From Amblyornis subalaris (Eukaryota > Chordata > Aves > Passeriformes > Ptilonorhynchidae), in contig JACAXG010000054.1 in assembly GCA_018881555.1 (NCBI GenBank), forward strand, positions 2,418,001 to 2,482,000: 64,000 nucleotides of DNA, in the 5' to 3' direction. The notes under the pieces were generated by a model, which saw only the letters and a list, made by a program, of their open reading frames with translations, was not told the origin of the DNA and did no database searches. A program made the position numbers and the translations under genes. The first letter of the stretch is position 1. Every line of letters starts with the position of its first letter. Below, in pieces: positions 37,838-50,734 of the stretch.

Positions 37838-37985
37838 NGCATTTGTAAAGCACCTTTTGTGTGTCTCAGCTCACTGTGAAAATGTGAACTCTGAATTAAG
37901 AAGCAGCACTGTCATTATACCCAGCCTACAGATGGGTAAACTAAGGCAGTAAATGCTGTGAAATCATGAACTTGGCTAGGAACAA
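37838..37985. repeat. Ancient MIR-like core fragment
   Basis: 'TTTGTAAAGCACCTTTTG' is followed by a 'TCATTATACCCAGCCTACAG' and 'ATGGGTAAACTAAGGCAG' block (pattern: TTATCCCCATTTTACAGATGGGGAAACTGAGGCAC) and a degenerate 'GAACTTGGCTAGGAACAAAA' (pattern: GACTTGCCCAAGGTCACA). This is what the reverse complement of an ancient MIR-type core looks like. It is strongly diverged. Confidence 0.5.
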
Positions 37986-38153
37986 AATCCAGCAACACGA
38001 AAAAATCTTCAGCACTTTAAAGACCACAAATGTTTCCCATTGCCCATTCCACTGTATCAACTGAATATATGAGAATGCAGCNTTTTCCTTCCCTTAACAA
38101 TTTCTGATGTGGTAGACAAATGAGTAACATGTGTGTCATAAAACAAGTTCAGA

Positions 38154-38167
38154 TTTTTTTTTTTTTA
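38154..38167. repeat. T homopolymer run
   Basis: Fourteen consecutive thymines. No terminator function is implied in this genome. Confidence 0.85.
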
Positions 38168-39399
38168 ACATTAAAATGTAGTTTACCACTGACTCTTCAT
38201 GTCAGGATTTGAGGACATGAGCACTGGGAAGCTATTTTGTATCCCAAGTCCGCACAAATCCTTCATCATATATGCAGAACAACTGGGGACTTCTCCTTAT
38301 CACCACTTTCTTGCAGCTGTTCCATCAAGCTCACACTTGATGGCTACAATTGGTGTGACAAAGAGAGAAATTTACTACAATTTACAGGTGACAGGGGATA
38401 TTACTTTGCACTTGAATGTTGTGTGTGTGCCTTCAGCTAATAAGCAAGTGTTTGGCTCTGAGAAGTCTTGCTGGTTTTCACTACCAGTGACCATGAATAA
38501 TGGTCACTGATGCACAGCATCCAACAGTTTGCTCGGCTGTTTCCTTTTATTACAAACGTTGCATTTTCCATTCTGACTATGCAGAAATTTTTTATGATTT
38601 CCAGTGCTCCTTGTTAATCTGGGAGCAGAAGAGTTACAGAGCAAACACATGTTGGAGAACCCATACCCACAGCCCACCCCTCGGAAACACAAAGAGTAAG
38701 CCCAGCAATGCCATAGTTGCATTTTGCCTGGAATTGAGGTGACCTGCTCTCCTGTTCTTTTTGAACTTTTTCTCCTCAAGTATTGGTTTAGCTCAAACCT
38801 GTAAACAAGGTAGTGTATCTTACAAAAAAAGGCTGTGGCTATCTTAAAAATTATTTGGGCAGCTGAAATGTTGCTCTGTATCTGTCGAAAAAGGGACTGT
38901 ATTGCTTATTCCCTTCACCCATCCTCCTGAAGCCTCATTCCTAAAACAGCAATACTTCTCTTCCGTATTTCCTAACATTGCAGCATTATTCTAGGTTTTA
39001 TAATCTCTCCTACCACCACAGTCATACAGAATTCATGTGCTTTTACCCACCATACACAGAATGGAAGATCTGGAATGAAAATGTAATTAAATCATATGCA
39101 AATAAAAAATGCTGCAGCTGACTTCATAAGAAGGAGACTGTCATATCAAATACCATATTGTATTTGATTTCAATATTAACTGATAGGATTAGCAGAGATG
39201 AAATTTACCTTAGAAAGGTGAGCCTGCCTAGAGTCACTGGTGAAAGGATTTCAGTGCTTTTGCAGCTTTTGCACCCAGGAGCTTTTTTGTTCCTAATCTT
39301 GGTGCAAAGAGAGCTGTTTTGTGGCAACTGAAGGTTTTGCTGCCTGGGTGGTGCTGTATTTCCATCCAGCCTGGTGCAGGGGGTGGCCAGATGTCTGAG

Positions 39400-40008
39400 T
39401 GTGGCTGAGGGTCTGGACAGGTCAACCGGCTGTCCTTCCCACAGCAATGTCAAGGAAGGGCCGGGACATTTGCTCCTGCTCCTAAGGGGCCTGTAGGGGT
39501 GGGCAGCCTGCAGAGACTGTGTGCCCCAAAACCTTGCTGCTGCCCACGAGCTCTGGCTGCAGTCACTGGCCTGCGTACGCTGGTGGAATTTTAGGGCATC
39601 CTTTTCTTCCATCAGTGCTGGACTCTGTGGATCAGGAACAGAAGAGGCACGAATTGTCTTTGCTGGACCCTGTGGATAAGGAACAGAGGAGGTGCGAATT
39701 GCTTTTCCTCTCTCTCTGTGTTGGTCCTTGTGGAGCAGTTAAGCAGTTCTTGTGCTGTCTTTGCCTTTCACAAGGCCCTGAGAGCACTCCTATGGCTTAC
39801 CAGTGCCTTGCACCTCATGCTTGGGTCTGTGCATTGTGATGTTTCCCGGCTTTGCCCTTCCCGTGGGAGTGCTGAACCTGGCTTCGTGGTGCAGGGACCT
39901 CTCAGCCAAGTGCCATCTCCTGGTGCTGCTGCCTCCCGGCCGCTACACCTTGGCTCAGGACTCTTCTGACCTGATGCCTTCATAAACACTTCAGTGGCTT
40001 TGCCTTCC
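39400..40008 (+). other. GC-rich block of unknown origin upstream of a retroposon tail
   Basis: GC content rises noticeably between about 39400 and 40000 and then falls. The block ends where the retroposon tail at 40009 begins, so it could be the body of that element or an independent GC-rich segment. It contains the 45-bp duplication described separately and open frames on both strands (135 codons minus, 106 plus) with no recognised domain. No promoter or exon is supported. Confidence 0.35.
39617..39706 (+). repeat. 45-bp tandem duplication, frame-preserving
   Basis: Two units begin GCTGGACTCTGTGG (39617) and GCTGGACCCTGTGG (39662) and are about 84% alike by eye. Because 45 is a multiple of 3, the frame over it shows a 15-residue repeat (VDQEQKRHEL versus VDKEQRRCEL). 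A weak third copy may start near 39719. No protein family was recognised. Confidence 0.85.
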
Positions 40009-40066
40009 GTGTGAAGTGCCTTGGGAGCCCGGTATGAAAGGTGCTATAGAAATGTAGTTTTGATTC
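40009..40066 (+). repeat. Ancient LINE 3' tail (CR1/L3/L2-type)
   Basis: The block 'GTGTGAAGTGCCTTGGGAGC' then 'GGTATGAAAGGTGCTATAGA' matches the recurrent amniote LINE tail pattern AAGCGCTTTGGGA...GATGAAAGGCGCTATAGAAAT. The same tail recurs at 60779 in the same orientation, and in a weaker form at 51460. The exact clade (L3, L2 or an old CR1) is not resolvable by eye. Confidence 0.6.
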
Positions 40067-40594
40067 AATTTGGTTTGATTTACAGTTTGAAAAATGAAAA
40101 TCTTTCTGCAAATCTAGGACCCCTGTACAAATTTTCCAGCTTGCTTCTGCTGCTTGCANAGCTACTTGCATTCCCTTTTGGATCGCTGGGGATTTCCTTG
40201 ACACATTTACACTCCTGTTCTCAATAACTTCATACCCAGCCTCATGCTGACACTTTCTCCCTTTCTCTCTCTTTTTATTTATTAAAATTACCTGCTCCAC
40301 AGGTATCAAACATAACCAAGCCAAGCAGAATAGAGGCCAGTCATAAAAACATAGATGACTACGTTTTCGCTGTTATGATCTGCAACAGGCACTTAGTCCT
40401 TTAAAAAATTGCTACACCTTCAGAGCCTGGAGATCTGGAGACCTCAATAGCATCAGAGGTTTTAAAAAAACATTGCAGACATTTCCTTTCAAATCACTGT
40501 ACTTCCTGAATTTCTGTCCTTATTTTTGTACTACAAACATTCTGTTTGATGCTGGGATCCTATACTGGCCGGCACTCTACAAACCCACAGGAGT

Positions 40595-40735
40595 TGCCCC
40601 AGAAACCACACACTTAAGCAGACAAAAATATTTACAAGAAAGCAGAAGTAGAAGAGAGGTGAAGTGATTTGTTCAAGGCCACAGAACAGCTCACTGGCAG
40701 GGCTCATTGTGGAAGACAAGCTTTCTGGTGCCATA
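40595..40735. repeat. Ancient MIR-like core fragment
   Basis: 'GAGAGGTGAAGTGATTTGTT' then 'CAAGGCCACAGAACAGCTCA' and 'CTGGCAGGGCTC' match the reverse complement of the MIR core (GAGGTTAAGTGACTTGCCCAAGGTCACACAGC...GGCAGAGC). The 5' part of the feature is uncertain. Confidence 0.6.
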
Positions 40736-41476
40736 TCCACAAGTTACCTGCCTCTAAATCTCTGAATTCATCCTTTAATCCTTTGGCATTCACAAAGATT
40801 TAAAAAATTTACTTTACTGGACTTGAGGAAACCTGATGGTCCCTGAAGCAGAAAATATCTAAGAATATGACCAGCCCTTGTAAAATTGAGTTATTTAATG
40901 TACTCCTAGAACTCATACCTCTGTAAAGAAATACAGTGATCCAGGTTNCCTTGCCAGCATTTCCTAACGTGTGACAGACTTAGGCTGAAGGACAGGAGAA
41001 AAATGGGAATGGTTTGCCTCTTACCAGGAAGATTTTCTTGTGCTTGATATATAGTAGTAAATGGTGAAACTACACTTAAAACTCAGCAGGTTCGGAACAA
41101 CTTTGGAGTTAAAACAAGGAAGTAATATTGTAGTTTTACACAGTGGAGAGGTGTTTTGAGGCAGAATAGGACTTCTTGGTAATACAGTAACCAGAATAAA
41201 AATTTCAAGAATTAAAAATGGGGGGCGGTTTTGGCACAGGCACAGTCTTTCAGCAGAGGCACTGCACTTCCCAATGATGTAAATTAACCCATTCTTTGCC
41301 AGATAATATAAGCTAACGAGGCAGAAAGACACAGCACGTGGTGGAATAGAGGACTGAGCTGGGTCATTCTTAGATGACACTGATACTGCTTTGAAATAGT
41401 CATTTTGGGAGGGATTCTTCTCATCTGGCTTGTAACAGGTGTCAAATCTGTGGTGGTGGTCTGAGGCCCCTCTGCA

Positions 41477-41600
41477 GTGGTGGGAGGACTCTACAGAGAG
41501 AGAGCCGCTTCAGAGGGTGATTCATCCCGTTTGCCTCAGGTATCCATCTAGGAAGGGATGAATCCCTCTCTGAAGGGATCGCTCACTCTCCACTGAGTAC
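41477..41600 (+). repeat. Unnamed dispersed segment, copy 1
   Basis: It contains 'GGTGATTCATCCCGTTTGCC' and 'TCAGGTATCCATCTAGGAAG', which align with the 48385 segment ('GGTTGATTCATTCCATCCTC' and 'CCAGGTATCACCCTCTGGAG'). I could not assign a family. Two related copies 7 kb apart in unique DNA suggest an old, low-copy interspersed repeat. Confidence 0.35.
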
Positions 41601-42039
41601 GAGGAGAGCTTGGATGACTAGTGCTCTCTTCTAGCTGTCTGGACTTCCAGGGAATTACAAGTAGGGGAGATCAGTCCCACACCTTTATGTCCTCCTTCAT
41701 GTTGCCATCGGAGATGGTACCTGCCAGGGGCAGGCTGACAGTCTGTGCTTGTGAGCATTGCACACTCCAAGTTTTAGGAGTATGTCCAACGTCCCTTGCC
41801 CAAGTGTCTCTGGAACACTGCTGGCTTTATTGCTGTTGCGTCCATATCTTTCTTTGCAGCCTCAGAGCAGGCTGCTGGGAGGTGAATATTTTTTTGTGTG
41901 TCAAAACATGATTTCTTGGNGAAACACAAAGAGGACACAGCTGCAACAAAATGGAGAGACAGGTGCGGATGTCTATTTATGTTTGTAAAAACTGCAGATG
42001 TGTGTACGTGTGTACATAGAACTGCTCAGGCAAGCTAGG

Positions 42040-45000
42040 ATGCATGGATTAATTTAAACCTATGCTCTTCAGAAAGTCATTTGAGAGGTAGTTGGTTTGA
42101 TGTTATATTTGTAACCAACACTATAGAATTTGTTGGTGTTTTTTCTGCTTGGAAAATTTCAGATGTGGTATTTAGCTTTATTTGGAATGAAGACAAGTGT
42201 CTTGGCACAGAACAATTTCCTGCAAGAGAAAATTGGGACTCTCTAAGGCTTCAGAAGTCATNTGGATAGTTTTATCCTGCTGGTCTATTCTTGGTGCACT
42301 ATTTATCTTCCTTCTCTGTGCGCTGTGCATGGCAGGGCCCCATCCTCTTGTGANGCATGTGTCAGGGGAGCCTTGGTTCTGACTAGGAACTGCAGATACC
42401 AAATCATTAAAATTAATAAACAGGAACAGTGGAGGTTCCTGGAGAAACTATGATAAGCATTTGACCAAACTTATTCTGTTTTAAATTGTTTCATCCTTCA
42501 AAAAACAGTATCTTCTCTATCTCATCNCTCATGCCTTTCTATCATGTCTCTGTCATGTGCTAAAGTTTCCCATTTGCCTCTCAATCCACTTTCCTCCCCT
42601 TGTCACACTCACANGGTGGCTGACACCTTTTCTTGTCCTTCACTGAATGATGGCTCCTAAAACAGGCCTGGCTTTCTGTGCCTCTCCCTAGGCGGAACCT
42701 CTGGGTATTCTCAGGGTATGCATGGGGATACAGGCATCTTCTGCTCCNCAAGTGTCGAGTCGTGTCAGGTGGGTGTACTGGCTCAGAAATAGCTTCTTCA
42801 AAAGGAAAATAACGTTGTTCTTTTTATTTTATTTGAAAAGAAAAATACACTTTTTTTTTTAACAACACAGTTTATTAGAGCATGTTGTTTGTAAAAACAA
42901 TAAAGATGTGTGTGTATAGTTCAGCTCCTTAAACTTTAATCTTCTCTTGCAGGTTTTTGGAAGTTCTCCTCCACCCCAGCTTGGGCTAGCATTCTCTCCC
43001 TGCTTCCACATATTCCCTCACCTGCTGGGAAGCTGCATGTGACAGTATATGAGCAATCCTCCTGATGACATCCAGGCTCCCCTGCTGTNCTCCAGACTTG
43101 GGATCCTGCAGTGATTTAACATCTTTGTTTCTAAGCTTAGTTTAGGAAAGATTAAACTGTTCTTTGCATAATGTGTGCTTACAGGATCCATGAGAGTTAT
43201 TAAAAACATATGCAGAAAGTGCCCACCTCCCATCTCCTCTGCTGGGGCTAATGGTTGGTAAACCAGGAGACATCTCCATGGCAAAATGCATTGTGATAGG
43301 TTTGTTATTTCAAATGTTCTGCAACAAACCCTAGTCACTCCGTCTTGGAATCTTCCCTTGGAGCTTTCACCTTTCAGGTTTGTTCCCTATTTTTGTTGGT
43401 AGTTGCCATAGTGGCTCCACCTGTTGGAATTCCTATGTACAGGGAAGGGAATCTTCTTGTGCTGTAGCCACTCTCCCATATATTCACCCATTGTCTCCTC
43501 CTCATCATCTCCCTTCCACACCGACACTTTCTGCCTCTGAANCCTTCTGACCTGAGAGACGCCAGAAGAAGGAGAGTTACAACAGGATAGCCACACTAGG
43601 AAATTGATAAGAGATTATATCTGCCATGGTTGTGAGGTCAAGACAGCCAAGCCTTTGCTGTGGTGGAGGAGTTTGTAAAAGTTAACATTATCCACATTTG
43701 TGGAGGTCTTCTTTCCCTGGGAAGACCATGGGTTTTCGAACTGCCTGAAACAAGTCTCAGGGGAACCCAGTGATAGGTGAGAGAAGGTCTGATGTGAGGC
43801 AAAAAGAGGAGGGAGTATAAATCATTCACCTCTGACTGAGGTACTGAACAAACCTGAAGCTGCAGCTGAGACCTTGGAGAAACCAGTCAAACGTATTGTT
43901 CCTTCTCCTGAGGGGGAAAAAAAAAGGTGAAAAAAATCAAGGGGAGCAAAACATTTCCTTTGCTTTGCATATTACAAAAGGCACCAAATGTAGAAAAGAA
44001 GAGGAGCAAGTAGGCTGATAAGAGATTTCATTTCATTCCCCTCAGGGTGCCAACTTACCAGTGGTAACCTCGTGGTCTGCTGATGTCATTCACACAAAGC
44101 AGTTACTTCTGAAGAGACAGGTTTCCTCAGATTTTACCATCTGAGGGAAAAATAGAGGAAAAAATTGTTTGAAAGGGAAAAAAATGTTAAGGTGTCTGTG
44201 TTTTACCAAAAGCCTTTGTAGGAGGTTATTAACTTCAAAAGAAAACTAAATTTATCGTAACTTCTCTCCTCCCTTCCTGTGTTTCTGAAAAGAGCACTTG
44301 CTGTGATTGTCTGAGCCATTAAGGGCTCCTGGAAGGGCAATGAAGTCCCGTGCTCCCATGTCTGTGTGCTTACTGATTTATAAACCTCTCTGTAGGTAGA
44401 AAGAAGAAGGTGAAATTTCCCTTTTAGTGGCAGATGGGCTCCAAAGACTAAAATACAATTATTATGCAGACTCTCAACATGTAGAAAATGGGAATAAAAA
44501 TCTATCTCTAAGATCCATATGAGGGAAACTTTCTTCTCAGGCTCTCAAGGGAACAGACTTCATCACCCCAAACTTTTTTCTTCTTTTTGAACAATGATTC
44601 CTGGAAAGGAAGACAAGGTTTAAAAGCAGTTTCCAGAGGTGAACCATGGATGCCACCTGTTCCTTTTGAATGTTAGCCTGAGATCCACACAAACAGGCTG
44701 CGTTATTCATGTACCCATGCGACATTTTGAAGGAAAACTTTTTAAAGAGTCTGTACAGTGGGACTGGCAAATAGGAGATTTGTGTTTTCTCTTGCATTGC
44801 AGTGAAACCTGTAATCTGAAGGAGACAGGAAGGTAGCTGAACTGCTCATGCCATTGCTGGTACAAGAGAGTTAATCTGGCATGACGCAGAAGGTGGAAGA
44901 TTTCATAAAAAGCTCCTGCCATGTGGTAGTGGTTTCTAGTGCCCAAATACTCATTTCATATCAGTGTGACATGCTGGCTTTATCTTCACGGAAACCTTCT

Positions 45001-45779
45001 CCTCCCTGAGCAGGTCCACTTGCTGCTCCCATCTGTATGAACCTGATCCTTATGTTCCCTGGCAATGCCACACTTTTGGCAGAACTCTTNATGTCCCAGC
45101 CCTTCTCTCCTTGCAGCAGGTAGGTTTGTATTCAGTGGCCAGTGACCTTTTCAGGAGGTTACCCTGAAAAGTCAGTGCTAACCAGCTGTGATGGAAACAA
45201 TGCCAGGTCAGGGAGGCAGGTTGCCCTGCACACCCTGTTCAGACAGACTTGTGTGGGTGCTGTCAGTGAGGTTGGGTTTGGTGTTGGAGAGCCCTGTGTT
45301 ATGAGGTGAAACTTCAGGCAGTTTCAGGGTGAACAAACCCTCAGTTGTGCCTAACCTGGTCAGTATGGGGTGAGAAAATTCAGAAAGCCTTTCCTAGGGA
45401 CACGGGCATTTCAGCTCGGACACACAGCTGCCAGCCAGTGCTGTGAGCACTACCAGCTGCTTGGGAGAGGACATGCAAGGGCGGGAGACCGACGTGGCTG
45501 TGCTGGTGGAAGCAGGTCCTGTGGTGGCCAGNGGGGTGGCAGGATAGCTGCTGTGGTACTCACTGCCCATGGGCACCCTTCAGCAGGAGTGTGGAAAACA
45601 AAATAAATTCTGTGTGTTGGTGTGTGCCCCAAGTAATTCCAGCGGTGTTACTGGATGGGTACTGATGCAAGTGACAGCCCAGCTGAACTCTGTGTTTTCT
45701 CTGCCTCTGAAGTAAGCGGTGCTTAGGAAATGGGTATTTAAAAGGCCCAAATATCCCTGAAGCCAGCTTAGCCACAAAA
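42040..45779. other. Unique non-coding stretch, no gene seen
   Basis: Nine isolated Ns fall between 42262 and 45532. Short frames at 43018-43829 and 44537-44946 have no domains. A homopolymeric A patch lies near 43917-43926. No exon, RNA gene or recognised repeat. Confidence 0.5.
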
Positions 45780-46130
45780 TAAGTTACTTAATTAGCATAC
45801 AGTAGATACTTATTGTTAAGTGAGAATGCCATCCCCTCCTGCAGGGATTTCAGTTAAACATGATGATTGATAAATTGTTATATTCACACGATGTCACTCA
45901 GTGATATAATCATGGCTTTTGTAAATATTTAGTCAAGAGAGCAATCCAGCTGTTCCCAGGCAGGTTTCATCCAGTGTCAGCCAATGTTCAGTGCTGCTGA
46001 TTTATTTTGTGTGTTGCTTAAGCCTTGAGTAAGATCACATTTTTATGAGTCTCGAAATACCTATGGTAATAAATAGTGAGAGTGCCAGAGCTAATGACAA
46101 CAGCAGAAATAATTATACAGAAAAATATTG
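45780..46130. promoter_or_regulatory. Candidate conserved non-coding element rich in homeodomain/PBX words
   Basis: About 350 bp of complex AT-rich DNA holds 'TTACTTAATTAGCATAC' (TAATTA core), 'ATGATGATTGATAAATTG' (TGATTGAT, PBX/HOX-like), 'TACTTATTGTTAAG' (SOX-like) and 'AGAAATAATTATACAG' (a second TAATTA-type core). No simple repeat and no long reading frame. The texture is typical of vertebrate developmental enhancers; conservation is untested. Confidence 0.3.
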
Positions 46131-48384
46131 CCCAGGGTCCAGAATATGGTCAGGTACTTGACTATTTGTAGTTTTTCAGGACAACTGCTGCTAATTTTGT
46201 CTAGATTTACGGCAAGGCAGCCCTCACCAGATGCCATTGGAAAGGGAATCCAAGCAGGAACCGTTCTTCAGTAGGACAATCGCATCTTGTCCCAAAGCTT
46301 GGCTTAGCTGTTGATGAAGGGTTGAGGTTTAAAACAGTATTGGGCAATGAATGAAAATTCCGTTTTCCGAAGGATTTAAAGATTTTGAAACTTACTTCAG
46401 GTTCAATTTAGAATGAAAGTCTGAAATTCCTCCTGACAGAGCAAGGTTCTAGGAAGGACTCACTCTGAATCAACTGTGCTGGTTTTGCTATTCAATACAG
46501 TACTAGAATGTAAAATATACAAATATATGAAAAATGGAAAATAATTCTCAGATGAAACACTGACACTGTTGTCTCTGAAGCTGTCCAAACTTGACATGTT
46601 CACAGTGTTGGAGCCTTCTCATGTTTTTTCCCTAAAGCACATTTCTGCAGGACTGACAATTTTGTTAGGCAGTTCGTCTTTAATGAATCTGTATTTTCTG
46701 ATGCTTCTTTCCTGACCATGTTCTTGTTTGATGAAACACCCATGCAACTTTTCCTCACTCATCTGTCTCACTTTTATTTTGAGAACTCTTCAGGAATAGC
46801 TTTTGTTCTCATGTCAGTTCTTTGTTGAGGAACTGGCTGTCGTGATGTCCTACCCCCAAGACTTGGAAGTGATTCACAAAAAAAGAAAGTTTAAAAAAGA
46901 TGACACCCAGTTTGGGCTGTATTGCGTATTTGAGATAGCATGCTTCACCCACAGGACAAGATGGTAGATGCTGAATTTAACTTATTCTCAGTAAAGAACC
47001 TCTTCAGTGACCCATATAGACACCTCTTACTGACAGCAGAGGAACAAATTATCTTTACCGCTGAAGTTTTATTTGCAGAAAATTCGGCTTTTTGTTCACT
47101 CTTTACAATTTGTGTTCTTTCTTGTTCAGAAGCAGCTCATAATTACAGAGTATTTCTAATTTTCCAGGGAATGTGGACATTTTGAAAAGAAATGCAGTAT
47201 TAACAGCAGTGGAGTGAGCACCTTCAAGAAGGTAGGCTTAGATCAATACACTCAGACCCTTTTGCTAACTTGGATCTTAAAGTAGGAAGGGGACATGACA
47301 CACTCCAGGAAGGAAAGCAAAGTCTAGAAGGTGCCTGAAAGCAACTGTAGCTCACTGACAGAATGAGGTGAGGTCGTCCTACAGCACCGCAGACAGAGTG
47401 AAGCAGAAACTTTTTATTTGTTGAGTGCATGAAAACATCTGAGGCAAAGGAAAAGCTATTTCAAATGGGCATTAGCATGCCTGTTGGCACTCTCAGACTG
47501 ATATCAAGGGCGCCCTTGAGCTCAGAGCCAAGTGGAGGTACACCCCTTGAGAACCCGAGGTGACAAAGTGCAGGTGGAAATGCTGTTCAAATGTATATTT
47601 AATGGACATGGGGATAAGCTGTGTTCCAGCCAGTGAAGGTAGGAAAAAAAGCACAAAACCCCCCTCTAACTGTATCTCATGGTCGATAGCACTAATGGGA
47701 AGTAGAACTTCAAAACCAATAGAATTACTCTAAAGCCAACAAATTGAACTGCAGAAATGAGTGGACGACTAGCAGTTTTTAAACCCACTGCCCAGTGGGT
47801 CGTGTGTGTTACCCTTTCTGCCTGAAACAGGGAGAAGGTAGAGCAATTAGAGCCTGCTCCTGCAGACTCCAGCTAAGGTTGTGTGGATTTGCTTGGGTTT
47901 TTTCCCTCTAGATCTTCATTCTGATTTTTGTGGTGACTAAAGGGAAATTGCTCAAATCAGAACCAAAGCAGAAATTGCCCTTCTGCCATTTGCTGGCAAT
48001 AACCACTGTTTTTCAGTAAGTAAAAGCTATAGAGAGAATACTTCAAAGTTTCATTGGCAATAAGTATATTCAAAATACTAATGTTAGTTGCCTTAGCAAT
48101 ATTTGTTTGTTTCTTTTGAAGACTTCTTCATGCAGTTGCAGAAGTTTTTGNGTGTTATAAACCAGTTCTTGCTTCCGTGTAGACCCTGGGAATTGGGGAT
48201 TTATGGTTTGCTCTTTCTCATTCCCATCCAGCCGTGATGTGGAATCTTCCCACTCACTTGTATTTTGCAGGCTAATATTCACCGCGTTTGGCATTTATCT
48301 CACCTAACCGTAGTTATTCAAAAATTACACGGTTATCTGAGTGAGTAGTCTGGGCTGCCTCTGTAGTCAGTGGTGAGACTCAGG
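46131..48384. other. Unique non-coding stretch, no gene seen
   Basis: No repeat family, RNA gene or exon recognised. The frame at 46940-47185 (81 codons) is unassigned. Confidence 0.5.
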
Positions 48385-48480
48385 CGGGTTGATTCATTCC
48401 ATCCTCCCAGGTATCACCCTCTGGAGGTGCCCGAGTCTCTATAGGGAGACAGATGGCTAAGGTTAGGTGAGGTGAACCTC
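48385..48480 (+). repeat. Unnamed dispersed segment, copy 2
   Basis: Related to 41477-41600 through a shared GGT(T)GATTCAT...CAGGTATC...CT(A/C)TGGA order. The boundaries are approximate and the family is unknown. Confidence 0.35.
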
Positions 48481-48804
48481 AANCCCAGCGCTCAGCAATA
48501 ACTGCTTGGCATGTGCCCAGAACACCTGGGGTTCCCTGGGGAAATCACCCATCCAAACTCTAGTTAGAACTTGCACCTTTTAGCATCCAGAATTAAAGGA
48601 GTTTTTATGTGCTTTCTTTCGGTCCAGTGTACATGTAGGTTTTGTGTGTAATAAAAAAAACTTTGCCCTGTGTTTGACCTACATTCTTAAACACAAATAC
48701 AGCCTTAAATTACATATTCAGTATTTTTATATATCTGCTGTCTGTGTGAACATGCACATATTTTCTGCATAATAATATTCAGATATATGGTTCTCTATGA
48801 TATT

Positions 48805-48895
48805 TTACTATTAAAGTGCTGGCAATATGCTCAAAGCTTTACAAAATACAGATAAAGGCAATTCCTGTCAGAAGGAGGTTATAACAAAGATGAAC
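48805..48895. repeat. Possible ancient L2/L3/MIR-type fragment
   Basis: 'TAAAGTGCTGGCAATATGCT' then 'CAAAGCTTTACAAAATACAG' and 'CAATTCCTGTCAGAAGGAGG' echo the pattern GTGCT...GCACTTTACAAATAC...TCCCTGCCCTGAAGAGCTTA. It is a weak match. Confidence 0.35.
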
Positions 48896-50734
48896 GTTAG
48901 ATTCACAGGGAGTGAGAGACCAGAAGATTCTGGGTTCACTGTTTGTTTTTTAGACTCATTTCNTTAGAAAATGAGGCTTCTGTGTTGCACTGTGGATGGG
49001 GTGAGGTGTGTAGCTGTCCTCTCTGTGACTCTTGAACTGGTTGGCCAGNTTTAGCCAAATATAACCAAAGAACATATTTTCTCAAGAGACAAAGCTCTCT
49101 GAAAAAAGACAGCTATTTAAAATAGAGAGTGACCTTACTGAGGAAAAGGTACAGTGTGAGCCAGTATTAGGTGTTAGAGCATCTACAAAGGAATCCTATG
49201 TGGAAATCCAAGTAGGGGTAAAGCATCACCTGTCACTGATGATGTGCTAATCCCTGGAGAATTGGGCAAGGAGAGCCATAGGAATCAATGCATTGGTGNT
49301 TTTATGGCACAAGAAACATATTCTGTGCTAGTAGTGGCCTTGATGTTTGAATCTTCCTTGAGAATGGAATATATTAAGAGTTCTCCCAANGATGGGGACA
49401 AAGCTCATTAACTAGGAGAAGGGGCAGTGGAAGAGATGAAGCTGAGGGTCAGTAGAAAGTGTGAAAGCAAAGAAGAATTTAGTATTGCTACAGCTTCTGC
49501 CATTTCCCATATGCAGATATATCTATCTATTCAAAATTACATTGAAATTAAAAATAATTTTTTCTTAAGTATCATATTCTTGGCTAGTTTGATCAAGTGA
49601 GGGCATCTCTGATTAGCTGTGCATGTGGATTTCTACCTCGTGCTATGTGATCNCTCACATAGGGATTATCCTCCCTCATCTACTCTGACATTGTTTTCAA
49701 GGTACAGCTTTACCAGCTTATGAAAAGAGCTGCCAGATATCATCATCAGTAAGAGCAGAGGAAAGAGTTTATTGGCCGAATAGGTCAGTTCCTGCCCTGG
49801 GTGTTCCTATGAATACAGCTTTATCAACATACTTTATCAANAACAGGGAGTTCCAGGGTGCAAATAATTCCCATCCCTGTGTGCTGATGGTCAGAATTAG
49901 GAGTATTTTATCAGATACGGTGCATGCCTCTGATGCACAAAATGTCTATTTTGATTTTGATACTTATGCAGACTTGTGTACTAACTCTTGTCTATTCTGA
50001 AAATGAGAAGAGAGGTGTCAGATTTCTAAAATGAGATTTTCTTATTACATGTCCTTGGTTTTAGCACAGGAACAGGTAGACTTGGATTGTTGAACTGGGT
50101 GGGATGAAACAGGTGCTGTGTTTCTACCCCACGCATAGCTTCAGCTGTCCCCAGAGCTCTGGGTCATTCTGTGCGATGCAGGTTGCCTAGGACTATGTGT
50201 GCGAGATGCTTTGTGAATCTCTTTCCAGCCCAGCTTGTGGCCTTTTAGGCAAGCTGTTTACTCTGTCTTGCTGCTATTTTGGACTTTAATCTTCCCAAGA
50301 AGCTTTTCCAGAGAAAGCTGAGGGAGAAAGAAGCACCCTGGGCAGAAAGAAACTGCCATGGCAGTGATAGCAAGTGTTTTAAGTGCGCCTGCCTACCTGC
50401 CCTGCGGCAGCTCTTGGACTCATGGAAGCTTCCTGATCAGTGGAAGAACTGATTGTATTACAGAGCTCTGGGGAGCAGAAATGTCTGCCACTTTATTCTA
50501 CATTTCCACTTCCCCCTGTCACATATTGGGTGATGAGCCAAGATCCTATCACCCAAGACACGTTGCACTTGCAATTGGTAAGGTGTGTCAATAGTTTTCA
50601 TCTTTCTCTAAAACACGAGGTACTGGCCACTAGATTTGATTTACAATTAAACGGAAAATCCTACCGTATATTCCCAGGACCCCAGGAGTGATAAGTCATT
50701 TGAGTTGTATTTTTAATAGATTGTTATAAATCAT

